Source of the DNA: JAICKM01 sp050998805
GTDB lineage: Bacteria > Chloroflexota > Chloroflexia > QHBQ01 > JAICKM01
Assembly (NCBI GenBank): GCA_050998805.1
Contig: JBPCPV010000048.1
Location: 62,001 to 126,000 of the forward strand
Reading direction: 5' to 3'
Length of the DNA stretch: 64,000 bases
A program made the translations under genes and the position numbers. Every line of letters begins with the position of its first letter. The first letter of the stretch is position 1. Below the pieces are notes generated by a model. That model did not search any database, was not told the origin of the DNA, and worked only from the letters and a program-made list of their open reading frames with translations. Shown here piece after piece: positions 9,000 to 17,301 of the stretch.

Positions 9000-11192
9000 A
9001 TGATTGCGACTAAACCCAGGACAACTCCCGGAGCTGCTGACCGGGCTGCCCCAAGCGTCACGCTCGGCAGGGCGGCGCTGCCCCCGCGCAGACTGGGCCT
9101 GCTTCCTGCCGGGCTTGCCCTGCTGCTCTACTTGATCACCGCCTCGCCGACGATCAACTTCCTCGACAGTGGGGAGCTTACGACGGTGGCTTGGACGTTG
9201 GGGATCGCCCACCCGCCGGGTTACCCGCTCTATACCCTGATCAGCAGCGCGTTCATCCACGTCTTCCCGTTAGGCAGCCCCGCTTGGCGGATGAACCTCT
9301 TGTCGGCGCTCTTCGCCGCGCTGGCCGTTTGGCTGTTCTACGGCCTCGTCTCTGAGACGCTCGCCGGCAGCCCCGCCTTCCTACAGGCAGTCGCCCGCCG
9401 CACAACAGCCCCGCGCCGTGCGGAGAAAACGCTCCCGCGCTCTCAGACCCGGCCCGCAGCCAACGGCCGAACCGCCAAGCGGCCGGTGCCCATGGCAGTA
9501 CCCGATACGCGAGAGGTTGCGGAAGATCCGGCACGCGCCTGGGCGGCGGTGGTAGGCGGTTTGCTGGCGTCGGGTTTGCTGGCCTGTTCCGTCACCTTCT
9601 GGGACTGGGCCACGCAGGCGAAGATGTACAGCCTGCACTTCGCGTTCGTGGCGGGGCTGCTCTGGCTGGCCCTCCGCACCCGGCGCGCGCTTTACACTGA
9701 TGTCGCCAAGAACGCGCCGCCTGCCGGCCGATGGCCGCCGCGCGCCTGGCCGCCCGCCATCCGGCTGCTGCATCTGCTCGCTCTGCTCACGGGGCTGGCG
9801 GTGACCAACCATTACCTGAGCTTCCTGCTGGTGCCTGGGATCGCCGTGCTGCTGGTGGCACCCATCGGGCGCGCAGGCACGGCCTTCGGGCGGATTTGGC
9901 GGCACGCCGGCACGCTCCTGGCCACGGGGCTGCTGCCTCTGCTGCTCTACCTCTACCTGCCGATCCGCTCCGGCATGGACCCCTTGATGAATTGGGGGTC
10001 GCCGAGCGCCTGGGGAGATTTCTGGCGGCATGTGACGGTCTGGCAATTCCATGTCTATATCGGCCAGGGTGCGGCCAACCTGGGGAGCTACTCGGCTGAC
10101 GCGCTTGTGTTCGCCGCCGACCAGTTCGGTCTCTTGCTTGGCGTTCTGCTGCTCGTGCCGATCGCGGCCGGCCTTGTCTACCTCTGGCGGACCGACCGCG
10201 GCCTGCTCGCGGCCACAGTTCTCACCGCGCTGATTGATGTCGTCTACACCCTCAACTACCAGATCCGCGAGGTGGTGGTCTACTACGTGCCGTTTTACAT
10301 GATCGTGCTCTTCTGGGCCGGTCTTGGGGTAGGCTGGGGGTTTATGTGGGCGGCGGAGAGGCTGCCGGCGCTCCGCCGGCTCGGCACCCTCGCCGGCCCG
10401 GCCCTGGCGGCGGGCTTGCTCGTGCCGTTGGCGGCGGGCGTGATCAACTGGAGGGCTGCCGGCCATGCAGGCGACTCGACCGCCGAGATGTACGTTCACA
10501 ACGCCTTCCGCAATTTCCAGCCCAATGCGGTCGTGCTGACCAACAGTTGGGATCTCGTGTCGGGGGCGTATTACCTGCAAAACGTGCTCCACGAGCGGCC
10601 CGACCTCACGATTATTGACAAAGAGCTGCTCCGCTACCCGTTCTATGCCCAATACGTCGCGCGCAACTACCCGGCCCTGGTGCAGAAGGTGTCGGCCCAG
10701 TATGCGGAGTTCCAAGTGCTGGACCGCCGCTGGGTAGACAACGGCTCGGCGACGAGCGCCGCAGACCTCAGCCGCCTCGGCGTGCTCTATCCGGCTTTGC
10801 TGAACAGCTTCGTCGACTCGAACCTCGGCAGCCGCCCGGTCTACCTCGTTTTCGTGCAGACGGGGGCGGAGGAGCAAGCCGTGTTGAGCAAACATGCGTC
10901 GGCGCTGATCCCCGACGGCCTCGGCTACCGGGTCGCCTCGGGGCCGAACGACCGCGCGACGACCGACCCCCAGTTCGACCTGCGCGGCATCACGTCGGCC
11001 CCCGTGCCCCTCGACGAGGTCGCGTACTCTGTGGTCTGGCTCTATCCCCAGGCGCTAAACCTTATAGGCGCTTATCTACAGGCGGCGGCCACGACGCCCG
11101 ACCAACAGCAAACCGCCGCTCGCCTGATCGAGCAGGCCCAAACGCTACGCCCGGTCTTCGAGCGCCGAGATTCGCGCCCACGGCTGCGTTAG
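9000..11192 (+). CDS. DUF2723 (TMEM260-like) membrane glycosyltransferase-family protein
   Basis: A 730-residue polytopic membrane protein. The DUF2723 signature lies in the first external loop (SPTINFLDSGELTTVAWTLGIAHPPGYPLYTLI), where the acidic pair resembles the catalytic loop of GT-C glycosyltransferases. About ten to twelve hydrophobic helices follow, and the C-terminal third (from about 490) is a soluble extracytoplasmic domain. Eukaryotic TMEM260 in this family is a protein O-mannosyltransferase; a bacterial substrate is not known here. A proline/arginine-rich cytoplasmic insert (about 135-175) is unusual. The ATG at 9000 is preferred for its position relative to the -10 box; ATG at 8991 is the alternative and lies inside that box. 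Confidence 0.82.
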   Translation: MIATKPRTTPGAADRAAPSVTLGRAALPPRRLGLLPAGLALLLYLITASPTINFLDSGELTTVAWTLGIAHPPGYPLYTLISSAFIHVFPLGSPAWRMNLLSALFAALAVWLFYGLVSETLAGSPAFLQAVARRTTAPRRAEKTLPRSQTRPAANGRTAKRPVPMAVPDTREVAEDPARAWAAVVGGLLASGLLACSVTFWDWATQAKMYSLHFAFVAGLLWLALRTRRALYTDVAKNAPPAGRWPPRAWPPAIRLLHLLALLTGLAVTNHYLSFLLVPGIAVLLVAPIGRAGTAFGRIWRHAGTLLATGLLPLLLYLYLPIRSGMDPLMNWGSPSAWGDFWRHVTVWQFHVYIGQGAANLGSYSADALVFAADQFGLLLGVLLLVPIAAGLVYLWRTDRGLLAATVLTALIDVVYTLNYQIREVVVYYVPFYMIVLFWAGLGVGWGFMWAAERLPALRRLGTLAGPALAAGLLVPLAAGVINWRAAGHAGDSTAEMYVHNAFRNFQPNAVVLTNSWDLVSGAYYLQNVLHERPDLTIIDKELLRYPFYAQYVARNYPALVQKVSAQYAEFQVLDRRWVDNGSATSAADLSRLGVLYPALLNSFVDSNLGSRPVYLVFVQTGAEEQAVLSKHASALIPDGLGYRVASGPNDRATTDPQFDLRGITSAPVPLDEVAYSVVWLYPQALNLIGAYLQAAATTPDQQQTAARLIEQAQTLRPVFERRDSRPRLR

Positions 11193-11213
11193 CGAGTGAA
11201 GGAGGCCAAGCAC

Positions 11214-12092
11214 ATGCCGGCAAAGCCTGACACCGAAGGCCAGGAGGCCGAAATCCTGTCCGAAGCCGAGGACTCCGGTCTGAACGTCGCGCCGGAGACT
11301 CTGCGCCGGATGGTGACGGAGGAGGAGGAGCGGCGCGAGCTGATCCGCGAGTTCATTTCGCGTAATCTCAAGTCGGGCACAGACTACGGCACTATCAGCC
11401 TCGGGCGGCGGGAGAGCAAGCCGAGCCTCTTCAAGCCGGGCGCTGAGAAGATCTGCCTGCTGTTCCAGCTGCGCCCCAGCTTCGAGGCGGACCGCTCGAC
11501 GTTGGAGATGGCCGGCAGCCCGCCGGGACTGTTCGCCTATATCTGCCGCCTCGTGGACCGCCAGGACCGCGTGGTGGGCGAGGGGCGCGGCGCGGCGGAA
11601 CTGACCGAGCGCGCGGGGTGGACGGTGAACACCGCGATCAAGATATGCGAGAAGCGCGCCCAGGTGGACGCAGTGCTGCGCGTCGCCGGCCTCTCGGAGA
11701 TCTTCACGCAAGACCTCGAGGATATGGAGCAGCGGGGACCGCTCGCTTACGAGAAAGCCTCCCGCGCCGGCACAGGCTACGTGGCCGAAGCGGGAGCGGC
11801 CCCAGCGGACCAACAATCGCCAGAGGCCGAAGTCGAGCCAAAATCCAAAATCGAAGAACCCAAGCCGGAAGCCGAAGCCGAGCCAAAGCCCAAATCCGAA
11901 AACCCGAAAGCGACAGAGCAGCAGCAACGGGCGATCCGCGCCCTGTTGCCCGGCTCCGGCCTCAGCGAAGACGAGCTAACGGCCTCCATGAAAGTCGGCA
12001 CGCTCGGGGAACTCACGCAGGCTCGGGCGACGCGCGTGATCGAGCGGCTGAGGGAGAAGGCAAAGGAGCGGACGGAGACGCCGCCGTTCTAG
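11214..12092 (+). CDS. Uncharacterised protein with phage SSAP-like KRA motif
   Basis: A 292-residue soluble protein. Residues about 35-190 form a conserved-looking globular part (SGTDYGTISLGRRESKPSLFKPGAEKICLLFQL, then NTAIKICEKRAQVDAVLRVAGLSEIFTQDLED). The KxxxKRAxVDAxLxxxGLSxxFTQD pattern is familiar from phage-encoded proteins linked to recombination or single-strand annealing, which I treat as a weak hint only. Then comes a Lys/Glu/Pro repeat linker (EPKSKIEEPKPEAEAEPKPKSE) and a C-terminal helical tail. The start ATG follows AAGGAGG. It lies between a membrane protein and a RidA remnant in the same reading frame, with no phage genes nearby. Confidence 0.55.
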   Translation: MPAKPDTEGQEAEILSEAEDSGLNVAPETLRRMVTEEEERRELIREFISRNLKSGTDYGTISLGRRESKPSLFKPGAEKICLLFQLRPSFEADRSTLEMAGSPPGLFAYICRLVDRQDRVVGEGRGAAELTERAGWTVNTAIKICEKRAQVDAVLRVAGLSEIFTQDLEDMEQRGPLAYEKASRAGTGYVAEAGAAPADQQSPEAEVEPKSKIEEPKPEAEAEPKPKSENPKATEQQQRAIRALLPGSGLSEDELTASMKVGTLGELTQARATRVIERLREKAKERTETPPF

Positions 12093-12113
12093 GAGAAAAG
12101 ACACAAAGCATCG

Positions 12114-12389
12114 GGGAACCTCGTCGGGAAAGACGACTTCCGCGCACAGGCCCAGCAGGTCTTCGAGAACATCAAGGCCGCACTCGCAGCCGTCGGCGCT
12201 GATTTCAGCCATGTGGTGAAGATGAACACATACGTGGTTGATCGGTCGCAGTTGCCGCTTCTCCTAGAGGTGCGCGACCTCTATGTGAACATGGAGGCTC
12301 CTCCTGCGAGCACCCTCGTCCAGGTACGCAGCTTGTTCCGAGAAGAGTTCTTGCTCGAAATCGAAGCGATCGCGAGCCTGCCTGCGTAG
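12114..12389 (+). pseudogene. RidA/YjgF-family remnant, 5'-truncated
   Basis: The frame from 12114 to the TAG at 12387-12389 translates to the C-terminal two thirds of a RidA-type imine deaminase (FRAQAQQVFENIKAAL, VVKMNTYVVDR, PPASTLVQVRSL, EIEAIASLPA). The first 35-40 residues, which would carry the start and the GPYSQA/SGQ motifs, are absent, and the frame runs back into the stop codon of the upstream gene with no usable start. RidA proteins are normally about 125-130 residues; about 91 are left. This looks like a decayed gene, possibly cut when the upstream gene was inserted. Confidence 0.75.
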
Positions 12390-12392
12390 GGA

Positions 12393-12410
12393 AGCCGTCA
12401 GCCGTCAGCC
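12393..12410. repeat. Short heptad repeat (AGCCGTC x2.5)
   Basis: AGCCGTC AGCCGTC AGCC follows directly on the RidA remnant stop codon. It is the TCAGC heptad class. The remaining leader up to 12589 shows no gene and no convincing promoter. Confidence 0.6.
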
Positions 12411-12589
12411 AACCCCTTCCGCTTTTTGCCCCGCGCTTTGGATATAAAGAATAGGCCGATCGGAGTAGGCGTAATCCTTCCATAGACCGATGCGCGCGGC
12501 CCGCAGATCGTGTACGCTATGTAGACGGGCCGCGCCCGCAGGCCGGCCTCCGCTTCCCCGCGATGAATCAGGTAGATGGAGGAGAACGC

Positions 12590-13717
12590 ATGACCGTGGA
12601 CATCCGTGACCAGACCACAACCGAGGCCGACTCCGAACGCCCGCCCGCCCTGCCCGGCACCTCGCCGACCCCGCCCGCCGAGATCGCCCCGGTCATCCGC
12701 ACGGCCCGCCCCCTGGCGATCAAGACGGAGGACGTGAGCCGCGTCTATAAGCTGCGCGGTGAGAAGAAGAACAAGGCAGAGGGCAACAAGGCGCTCACCG
12801 CCCTCGCCGGCGTCAACCTCGAAGTCGAGGAGGGCGAGCTATTCGGGCTGCTCGGCCCGAACGGCGCAGGCAAGACGACCCTGATCAAGATCCTGACTAC
12901 GCTCCTCGCCCCCACCGGCGGGCGGTGCTTCGTAGATGGCCTCGATGTGGTGAGGCAGGCCGACGAGGTGAGGCGGCGGATCAACATGGTCAGCGGCGGA
13001 GAATCGAGCGGCTACGGCCTGCTCACTGTGCGCGAAAACCTCTGGATGTTCAGCCAGTTCTACGGCGTGCCCTCGGCTGACGCCTACGCCCGCATAGCCG
13101 AACTCCTGAAAGTTGTCGAGATGGAAGAAAAGACTAACAGCCGGGTCAGCGGCCTTAGCACCGGCCAGCGCCAGCGGATGAACTTCTGCCGTGGCTTCGT
13201 GACCGACCCGAAAGTCCTCTTCCTGGATGAGCCGACGCTCGGCCTCGATGTCCACGCCGCCCGCATCGTCCGCGAGTTCACCCGCGACTGGATGCGCCGT
13301 CAGCCCAATCGGACGGTGCTGCTGACGACGCACTACATGGCCGAGGCCGACGAACTCTGCGACCGCATCGCGGTGATTGACCACGGCCTGGTGCTCGCCT
13401 GCGACACGCCGACCAACCTCAAGCGGATGCTCCAAAAGCACCCGATCTTCGCGATCTCGGCAGCCGGCCTCACCCAGCGCAGCCTCGGCGCGCTGGGGCG
13501 TGCGCCCGGCGTCGTCCGCGTCACCGGCGAGCCTGCAGCAGAGAGCAGCGACTATCACCTCAAGTTCATCCTCGAAGAGGAGTCGGCCATCGGCTCGGTC
13601 GTCACTGCGCTCACCGCAGAAAACGGGCGCATCCTGAGCCTCCAGAAGGAGGAGCCGACCCTGGAAGACGTGTTCATCAAGCTGGTGGGCCGCAGCCTCA
13701 CGACGGCGGAGGGGTAA
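12590..13717 (+). CDS. ABC-2 exporter ATP-binding subunit (DrrA/YbhF type)
   Basis: A 375-residue ATPase. After a Pro/Thr-rich N-terminal extension (1-45) comes a full nucleotide-binding domain: Walker A GPNGAGKT, Q-loop equivalent near NMVSGGESSG, signature LSTGQRQR, Walker B VLFLDEPTLGLD, H-loop LTTHYM. The C-terminal part (from about 270) is the DrrA-like regulatory extension ending in EPTLEDVFIKLVGRSL. It energises export through the two permeases encoded next (13720 and 14699). ATG at 12590 is chosen because TGGAGGAGA precedes it; the earlier in-frame ATG at 12563 has no comparable site. The substrate (drug, lipid or glycan) cannot be told. Confidence 0.92.
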   Translation: MTVDIRDQTTTEADSERPPALPGTSPTPPAEIAPVIRTARPLAIKTEDVSRVYKLRGEKKNKAEGNKALTALAGVNLEVEEGELFGLLGPNGAGKTTLIKILTTLLAPTGGRCFVDGLDVVRQADEVRRRINMVSGGESSGYGLLTVRENLWMFSQFYGVPSADAYARIAELLKVVEMEEKTNSRVSGLSTGQRQRMNFCRGFVTDPKVLFLDEPTLGLDVHAARIVREFTRDWMRRQPNRTVLLTTHYMAEADELCDRIAVIDHGLVLACDTPTNLKRMLQKHPIFAISAAGLTQRSLGALGRAPGVVRVTGEPAAESSDYHLKFILEEESAIGSVVTALTAENGRILSLQKEEPTLEDVFIKLVGRSLTTAEG

Positions 13718-13719
13718 GT

Positions 13720-14565
13720 ATGTCGCACAAGAACACAGGCTGGAGGCTCTTCTTTCAGTCAGCGAAGGCGCGGGCCTACCCCCGTGTCTGGGGCGCACAC
13801 CGCGAGCCGAGCTGGGTCTTCTTCGACATACTGATCCCTCTGATCAACGCGGCGGCCTTCGTCTTCCTCTACAGGGCGATGCACGCGCCCGAGGCGTATG
13901 TCGGCTTCGTCATCCTCGGTGCCACCATGGCGGCCTACTGGCTGAACGTGCTCTGGATGATGGCGACCCAACTCTACTGGGACAAGCAGGACGGCTTCCT
14001 CGAACTCTACATCCTGTCGCCGACCTCGCTGATGGCGATCCTCCTCGGCATGGGCATCGGCGGCCTCTACATGACCACGATCAGGGCCACGACCATCGCC
14101 GTCGTCGGCACGCTGCTCTTCGGGGTGCAGATAGACGGCAGCCAATGGGGCATGGCGGCGCTCGTCTTCTTCGTGACGATGTTCGCGCTCTACGGCCTCG
14201 GCATGTTGTTGAGTTCACTCTTCCTACTCTGGGGCCGCGAAGCCTGGCAGGTCGCGCTCGCGCTGACCGAGCCGGTCTTCTTCCTGACGGGCCTCAACTT
14301 CCCGCTCGGCAAGCTCTTCAGCATCATCCCCGGCCCGCTCGGCATCCTCACGATCATTTCGGCGGCAGTGCCGGTCAGCTTCGGCCTCGACGCACTCCGC
14401 CAACTGCTCTTCCCCGGCCAGATAGTCGGCGTGCTGCCGCCCCTCGCCGAGATGGGGATACTCGCCGGCCTCGGCGTCGTGCTGGTCGGGTGTGCCTACC
14501 TCATGCTCCGCCGCATGGAGTGGCTGGCGAAGGTCGAGGCGAGCCTGAGCCTGCGCTGGCAGTAG
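13720..14565 (+). CDS. ABC-2 exporter permease A
   Basis: A 281-residue integral membrane protein with six predicted helices (for example NAAAFVFLYRAMHAPEAYVGFVILGATMAAYWLNVLWMM and LVFFVTMFALYGLGMLLSSLFLLW). It has the ABC2_membrane layout, including EPVFFLTGLNFPLG before the last helices. It starts three bases after the ATPase stop, so the two are co-translated. With the second permease at 14699 it would form a heterodimeric channel. Confidence 0.88.
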   Translation: MSHKNTGWRLFFQSAKARAYPRVWGAHREPSWVFFDILIPLINAAAFVFLYRAMHAPEAYVGFVILGATMAAYWLNVLWMMATQLYWDKQDGFLELYILSPTSLMAILLGMGIGGLYMTTIRATTIAVVGTLLFGVQIDGSQWGMAALVFFVTMFALYGLGMLLSSLFLLWGREAWQVALALTEPVFFLTGLNFPLGKLFSIIPGPLGILTIISAAVPVSFGLDALRQLLFPGQIVGVLPPLAEMGILAGLGVVLVGCAYLMLRRMEWLAKVEASLSLRWQ

Positions 14566-14573
14566 GCGGGCGC

Positions 14574-14681
14574 GAGTTTTGAGTTTTGAGTTTCGAGTTC
14601 TGAATTACGAAGGCCGGTGGTAAGCGGTAGGCCGTGGTTGGTGGTTACCCGGAGCGGTTCCGCACTCCGCACTCCGCAATC
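14574..14681. repeat. Mosaic heptad island between the two permease genes
   Basis: GAGTTTT-type heptads (14574-14601, four units) are followed by GTGGTTG-like units (about 14633-14647) and CGCACTC units (14661-14681). Three different heptad classes stand side by side in 133 bases of intergenic DNA inside an operon. Confidence 0.8.
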
Positions 14682-14698
14682 GTCAAGGGGGAGAGGGT

Positions 14699-15622
14699 AT
14701 GTTGAACACATCTATAGCCGGTGAGCGGGGGCGGGTCTGGCGCGAGGTGCTGCGGACGTTCCGCGTGGCGACGTGGCTTGGCTGGCAGGTCGAGAGCAAC
14801 TGGGCGGATCCGTTTGTGTTCCTCAGCCTCGCCGTGCTGCGCCCTGTGGCGACCGCGCTGATGATCGTCGTCATGTACCAGGTGATCTCCGGCGGCGCTC
14901 GCTCCGACTTCTTCACCTACCTGTACGTGAGCAATGCCTTCTTCGTCATAGTCGTCCAGACCCTCGCCGGCATGGCCTGGGTGGTGCTCGACGACCGCGA
15001 AAACTACAAAATGCTGAAATACATCTACACTTCGCCGGCCCGCAAGTTCACATATCTACTGGGGCGCGCGGTCTCGAAGATGATGATCGGCCTGCTGACC
15101 ACTCTGATCTTGCTGGCGACCGGCCTGCTCTTCCTCGGCCTGCCGATCCAGTTCGACCGCGTGGAATGGGGCATGTTGGCCGTCTACTTCGCGCTGGGGA
15201 TGATGATCCTGGGCGGTCTCGGCATGGTGCTCGCGGGCGTCGCCCTCGTCGTCGCCCGCCACGGTGAGTCGCTCGGCGAAGTCGTCGCCGGGATGCTGCT
15301 GCTGTTCAGCGGGGCCTACTTCCCGCCCGACATCCTGCCCTCGTTCCTCCGCACGATCACCTTCGCGCTGCCGATAACCTACTGGCTCGAAGCGATGCGC
15401 CGCGCGCTCAACGGCGGCATCCTGGAGACCGCCCGCACAGTCGGCGGCGTCACCACGACTACACCGATCAGCCCGGTGCTTGCCTCGATCAGCGACATCC
15501 AGCTACTCGGCATCCTGCTCGTCAGCGCCGTTGTCTGCGTCGCAGGCTCACTGCTGTTCTACGGCTGGGTCGAAAACCAGGCGAAGGAGCGCGGGATGAT
15601 CGACCGCACCAGCCGGTACTAG
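14699..15622 (+). CDS. ABC-2 exporter permease B
   Basis: A 307-residue permease with an amphipathic N-terminal segment and six hydrophobic helices (FLSLAVLRPVATALMIVVMYQVI, AFFVIVVQTLAGMAWVVLDD, LLTTLILLATGLLFLGL, VYFALGMMILGGLGMVLAGVALV, then SGAYFPPDILPSFLRTITFALPITYWLEAMR and a last helix). This is the ABC2_membrane family. The start ATG follows GGGGGAGAGGG. It is the third gene of the exporter set, and its end overlaps by four bases the end of the convergent gene. Confidence 0.88.
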   Translation: MLNTSIAGERGRVWREVLRTFRVATWLGWQVESNWADPFVFLSLAVLRPVATALMIVVMYQVISGGARSDFFTYLYVSNAFFVIVVQTLAGMAWVVLDDRENYKMLKYIYTSPARKFTYLLGRAVSKMMIGLLTTLILLATGLLFLGLPIQFDRVEWGMLAVYFALGMMILGGLGMVLAGVALVVARHGESLGEVVAGMLLLFSGAYFPPDILPSFLRTITFALPITYWLEAMRRALNGGILETARTVGGVTTTTPISPVLASISDIQLLGILLVSAVVCVAGSLLFYGWVENQAKERGMIDRTSRY

Positions 15623-16419
15623 CCAGGGCTTTCGGACTCTGTCTGCTCGGTCTGGTCTCCCGGCGGCATCTGACCAGCCGCCGAGTCGAGGTAGCCTCCG
15701 GCACCGTCGCTGGGGGGCTGCTCACCGCCGGTCCATGTCGAACCCTGCGCGTCTTGCCAAGCCTGCACCGGGATCAAGTTATCCGCCTCGGCGAGCGAGT
15801 GGAACAGAGTCTCGGACGGCAGGTACTGGCCGTAGACCCCGCGCACCTGCTCGTCGTCGCCGAGCGCAGCCATCAGCTGCTCTTTGTTGACGCCTGCGGC
15901 CCAATCGAGGTCGGTGCTGCTGCCGGAGGCACCGGCTGTGGCCGCAGGAGCCTGCGAGGCCAACGGCACTTCGGGCACATACTCCTCGTGTGCTATCCGC
16001 TGCTCTTCGTAGACGGCTGCAACCTGATCAAGGCCGGTGCCGTTCCTGTCGGAACTGGGCTGGGTCGCTGGCGTCTGCGAGGCCAGCAGCACTTCGGGCA
16101 CATACTCCTCGTAGTCGAGGAGTTCTGCCTCCTCGTCCTCGGTGCCCGCCGCGATATTGTAGGCATCGTAGAGACTGTAGAGATAGATCCCCAGCCAGAC
16201 CAGCGCAAGCGGGTTCAGCTTGTCGGGCAACGCCTTGATCGGGCGGCGGCCAAACGTCAGCAGCTTCAGCATCGTGCCGACCACTCCGCCTAGCACGCCG
16301 AACAGGCTGCCTGCGCCGAACAGGATCAACCCCTTCGTCGTCTTCCCGGCGGCAAGCTGCCCCGTTCCCTCCCACAAAGCCGACAAAAGCACTGTTTTTG
16401 TATCAAACGGCTCGTCCAT
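15619..16419 (-). CDS. TM2-like membrane protein with repeated EEYVPEV motif
   Basis: A 266-residue protein. Residues 1-90 carry two or three hydrophobic segments with a TM2-like pattern (LLSALWEGTGQLAAGKTTKGLILFGAGSL, later GIYLYSLYDAYNIA). The rest is acidic, proline/alanine-rich and probably disordered, with a duplicated phrase: DYEEYVPEVLLASQTPA and HEEYVPEVPLASQAPA. Such repeats may be docking sites, but no function is known. The ATG at 16419 is set by GGAGGAA just upstream; the open frame extends 44 codons further without support. It is divergent from the amide-ligase operon. Confidence 0.6.
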   Translation of the reverse strand: MDEPFDTKTVLLSALWEGTGQLAAGKTTKGLILFGAGSLFGVLGGVVGTMLKLLTFGRRPIKALPDKLNPLALVWLGIYLYSLYDAYNIAAGTEDEEAELLDYEEYVPEVLLASQTPATQPSSDRNGTGLDQVAAVYEEQRIAHEEYVPEVPLASQAPAATAGASGSSTDLDWAAGVNKEQLMAALGDDEQVRGVYGQYLPSETLFHSLAEADNLIPVQAWQDAQGSTWTGGEQPPSDGAGGYLDSAAGQMPPGDQTEQTESESPG

Positions 16420-16503
16420 GTAGTTCCTCCATAGTTGTAGATATTTGGCTTGCACCCGGTGTTGAGCAGTTTCTATGCCAGAGCGCGGCGCTGTCCCATG
16501 ATC

Positions 16504-16532
16504 TTGCGCCCGACGTGCAAACATGCTACAAT
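16504..16532 (+). promoter_or_regulatory. Sigma-70 promoter of the amide-ligase operon
   Basis: TTGCGC (16504-16509), a 17-base spacer and TACAAT (16527-16532) with an extended TGC before the -10. The start point would be near 16539, about 24 bases before the first gene. Confidence 0.6.
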
Positions 16533-16562
16533 CAACCCCGACACCAATCACCTGGAGGTTAC

Positions 16563-17279
16563 ATGAACCGAGAGTACTACCGCTGGTACAGCCCGCACCT
16601 GGGCCGCGATATGGAGTTCTTGCTGTTCGGGCACGGTGGGCGGCCTATCCTCGTCTTCCCGACCTCGATGGGCCGGTTCTATCAGTACGAAGACTTCAAG
16701 ATGATCTCCACACTCGAAGGCCGGATAGACGCCGGCCAGATCCAACTGGTGTGTGTTGACGGCGTGGATTCGGAGAGCTGGTACAACAGGCGGATCCCCG
16801 TCCGCGAGCGCGCTGTCCGGCATAACGCCTACGATGCCTATCTGGTAAACGAAGTTCTGCCGTGGTGGGCGGGTCGCAACCCCGGAGTACATGATAACCT
16901 GCTTGTCACCGGCGCATCTTTCGGCGCATATCACACGATCAACTTCGGCTTCAAGCACCCCGACTTAGCTCGTAAGCTGGTAGCGATGAGCGGAGCCTAC
17001 AGCCTCAAGTTCCTGATGAGCAGCGACCTGGACACCGAGGCATACCTGAACTCTCCGATGGACTACATCCCGAACCTGAGCGACGACTGGTATCTCTCAC
17101 GTATGAGGCAGCAAGAGATCGTCCTCACCGCAGGCTCCGACGACATCTGCCTCGAATCCACCCGCAAAATGTCCGAAGAGCTTTGGGCGAAGGCCGTGCC
17201 GAACATGCTCGACATATGGGTCGGTGCCTGGCACGATTGGCCGATCTGGCGCGAAATGGCGACCAAGTTCCTATACTGA
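16563..17279 (+). CDS. Alpha/beta-hydrolase fold esterase-like protein
   Basis: A 238-residue cytoplasmic serine hydrolase of the esterase-D/PHB-depolymerase-like group. The nucleophile elbow is GASFG with Ser119, the acid is probably D193 or D194 (AGSDDICLES), and the base is H224 (GAWHDW). The oxyanion region is FPTSMGRFYQYED. The start ATG follows GGAGG. It is the first gene of a four-gene operon with three carboxylate-amine ligases, so it may hydrolyse, transfer or proofread a peptide or ester made by them. No signal peptide is seen. Confidence 0.85.
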   Translation: MNREYYRWYSPHLGRDMEFLLFGHGGRPILVFPTSMGRFYQYEDFKMISTLEGRIDAGQIQLVCVDGVDSESWYNRRIPVRERAVRHNAYDAYLVNEVLPWWAGRNPGVHDNLLVTGASFGAYHTINFGFKHPDLARKLVAMSGAYSLKFLMSSDLDTEAYLNSPMDYIPNLSDDWYLSRMRQQEIVLTAGSDDICLESTRKMSEELWAKAVPNMLDIWVGAWHDWPIWREMATKFLY

Positions 17280-17301
17280 ACGCAATAGGGAGGGCATTGA
17301 C

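Noticed and set aside
16420..16551. 44-codon N-terminal extension of the TM2-like protein
   Set aside because: It runs through the promoter region of the divergent operon, and the ATG at 16419 has GGAGGAA directly upstream.
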